Assembly (NCBI GenBank): GCA_964035775.1
Contig: OZ038312.1
Location: forward strand, 31,621,855 to 31,685,854
Length of the DNA: 64,000 nt
Source of the DNA: Osedax frankpressi
Taxonomy: Eukaryota; Annelida; Polychaeta; Sabellida; Siboglinidae
Reading direction: 5' to 3'
In this document: positions 61,401-64,000 of the stretch, one piece after another
Layout: each line of letters starts with the position of its first letter
Position numbering within the stretch: the first letter of the stretch is position 1
Translations under genes and position numbers: made by a program
The notes under the pieces: generated by a model
What the model saw: only the letters and a program-made list of their open reading frames with translations
What the model was told of the DNA's origin: nothing
Databases searched by the model: none

Positions 61401-64000
61401 ATTGTTAAGTCTTCACTATATTATTGTTAAGTTTTCACTATATTATTGTTAAGTCTTCACTATATTATTATTAAGTTTTCACTATATTATTGTTAAGTCT
61501 TCACTATATTATTGTTAAGTTTTCACTATATTATTGTTAAGTTTTCACTATATTATTGTTAAGTTTTCACTATATTATTGTTAAGTCTTCACTATATTAT
61601 TGTTAAGTTTTCACTATATTTTTGTTAAGTCTTCACTATATTATTGTTAAGTCTTCACTATATTATTGTTAAGTTTTCACTATATTATTGTTAAGTCTTC
61701 ACTATATTATTGTTGTCTTCACTATATTATTGTTAAGTCTTCACTATATTATTGTTAAGTTTTCACTATATTATTGTTAAGTTATCACTATATTATTGTT
61801 AAGTTTTCACTATATTATTGTTAAGTCTTCACTATATTATTGTTAAGTTATCACTATATTATTGTTAAGTTATCACTATATTATTGTTAAGTTTTCACTA
61901 TATTATTGTTAAGTTTTCACTATATTATTGTTAAGTCTTCACTATATTATTGTTAAGTTTTCACTATATTATTGTTAAGTCTTCACTATATTATTGTTAA
62001 GTTTTCACTATATTATTGTTGTCTTCACTATATTAGTGTTAAGTTTTCATTATATTATTGTTAAGTTTTCACTATATTATTGTTAAGTTTTCACTATATT
62101 ATTGTTAAGTTATCACTATATTATTGTTAAGTTTTCATTATATTATTGTTAAGTCTTCACTATATTATTGTTAAGTCTTCACTATATTATTGTTAAGTCT
62201 TCACTATATTATTGTTGAGTTTTCACTATATTATTGTTAAGTTTTCATTATATTATTGTTAAGTCTTCACTATATTATTGTTGTCTTCACTATATTATTG
62301 TTAAGTTTTCACTATATTATTGTTAAGTTATCACTATATTATTGTTAAGTTTTTATTATATTATTGTTAAGTCTTCACTATATTATTGTTAAGTCTTCAC
62401 TATATTATTGTTAAGTCTTCACTATATTATTGTTGTCTTCACTATATTATTGTTAAGTTTTCACTATATTATTGTTAAGTCTTCACTATATTATTGTTAA
62501 GTCTTCACTATATTATTGTTGTCTTCACTATATTATTGTTAAGTTATCACTATATTATTGTTAAGTTTTCACTATATTATTGTTAAGTCTTCACTATATT
62601 ATTGTTGTCTTCACTATATTATTGTTAAGTCTTCACTATATTATTGTTAAGTTTTCACTATATTATTGTTAAGTCTTCACTATATTATTGTTAAGTCTTC
62701 ACTATATTATTGTTGTCTTCACTATATTATTGTTAAGTTTTCACTATATTATTGTTGTCTTCACTATATTATTATTAAGTCTTCACTATATTATTGTTAA
62801 GTTTTCACTATATTATTGTTAAGTCTTCACTATATTATTGTTAAGTTTTCACTATATTATTGTTAAGTCTTCACTATATTATTGTTGTCTTCACTATATT
62901 ATTGTTAAGTCTTCACTATATTATTGTTAAGTCTTCACTATATTATTGTTGTCTTCACTATATTATTGTTAAGTTTTCACTATATTATTGTTAAGTCTTC
63001 ACTATATTATTGTTAAGTCTTCACTATATTATTGTTGTCTTCACTATATTATTGTTAAGTTTTCACTATATTATTGTTAAGTTATCACTATATTATTGTT
63101 AAGTTTTCACTATATTATTGTTAATTTTCACTATATTATTGTTAAGTTTTCACTATATTATTGTTAAGTCTTCACTATATTATTGTTGTCTTAACTATAT
63201 TATTGTTAAGTCTTCACTGTATTATTGTTAAGTCTTCACTATATTATTGTTAAGTCTTCACTATATTATTGTTAAGTCTTCACTATATTATTGTTAATTC
63301 TTCACTATATTATTGTTAAGTTTTCACTATATTATTGTTAAGTCTTCACTATATTATTGTTAAGTCTTCACTATATTATTGTTAAGTCTTCACTATATTA
63401 TTGTTAAGTCTTCACTATATTATTGTTAAGTTTTCACTATATTATTGTTAATTTTCACTATATTATTGTTAAGTTTTCACTATATTATTGTTGTCTTCAC
63501 TATATTATTGTTAAGTTTTCACTATATTATTGTTAAGTCTTCACTATATTATTGTTAAGTCTTCACTATATTATTGTTGTCTTCACTATATTATTGTTAA
63601 GTTTTCACTATATTATTGTTAAGTTATCACTATATTATTGTTAAGTTTTCACTATATTATTGTTAAGTTTTCACTATATTATTGTTAAGTTTTCACTATA
63701 TTATTGTTAATTTTCACTATATTATTGTTAACTCTTCACTATATTATTGTTGTCTTCACTATATTATTGTTAAGTCTTCACTATATTATTGTTAAGTCTT
63801 CACTATATTATTGTTAAGTCTTCACTCTATTATTGTTAAGTCTTCACTATATTATTGTTGTCTTCACTATATTATTGTTAAGTTTTCACTATATTATTGT
63901 TAAGTTTTCACTATATTATTGTTAAGTCTTCACTATATTATTGTTAAGTTTTCACTATATTATTGTTAAGTCTTCACTATATTATTGTTAAGTCTTCACT
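40423..64000. repeat. 22-bp satellite array, at least 23.6 kb
   Basis: The unit is GTTAAG, then TTTT, TCTT or TTAT, then CACTATATTATT. About 1,070 head-to-tail copies run without any interruption to the window edge. A common 20-bp variant lacks the AA of GTTAAG (GTTGTCTT...), and a rarer 21-bp one reads GTTAATTTTCAC. Multi-kilobase blocks recur within the array. There are no spacers, genes or transposons inside. Such arrays usually sit at centromeres, subtelomeres or other heterochromatin; which one applies here is unknown. It starts directly after the integrase remnant of copy D. Confidence 0.98.

Noticed and set aside
40423-64000. CRISPR-like regular repeats
   Set aside because: The units are head to tail with no unique spacers and the genome is eukaryotic; it is a satellite.

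Overview
The window looks like a very AT-rich invertebrate animal genome. Evidence for an animal is a metazoan-style tRNA-Gly(GCC), a five-exon SLC25 mitochondrial carrier of the animal A20/A29/A45/A47/A48 type, and a six-exon secreted EGF-CUB protein. Introns are bounded by GT...AG and filled with (TA)n tracts, minisatellites and transposons. No phylum could be assigned.

Layout. 1-709 is AT-rich flank. 710-7730 (+) is a six-exon gene for an arginine/serine-rich protein of about 646 residues; its first intron holds a decayed CR1/L2-type LINE sitting inside a (GGAT)n microsatellite. 7762-9651 is intergenic, and tRNA-Gly(GCC) lies at 9652-9722. A CpG-rich non-coding repeat (10071-10603, resuming at 15133) is split by three integrase-type DNA transposons in a row (10604-15128), each separated by the same 4-base GCGG. 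15600-16900 is an imperfect 829-bp tandem duplication, followed by 12-bp and 19-bp minisatellites.

18844-32048 (+) is the complete SLC25 gene (294 residues, all three carrier signatures). Intron 2 holds a TIR element carrying a nested MITE. Intron 3 holds a long antisense LINE flanked on both sides by (GT)n. Intron 4 holds a decayed hAT element with an 8-bp target duplication. The convergent EGF-CUB gene (34613-33092, minus) encodes 165 residues: signal peptide, one EGF-like module, one CUB domain and an acidic tail.

34693-40422 is AT-rich and contains two related copies of integrase-bearing transposon sequence. 40423-64000 is an unbroken 22-bp satellite array (about 1,070 units) that runs off the right edge. 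It is a mosaic of unit variants with multi-kilobase blocks copied to new places.

The genes do not form a pathway. What unites the window is the mobile-element activity around them: target reuse by the integrase-type transposons, LINEs lying in microsatellites, and a natural empty site for a nested MITE.
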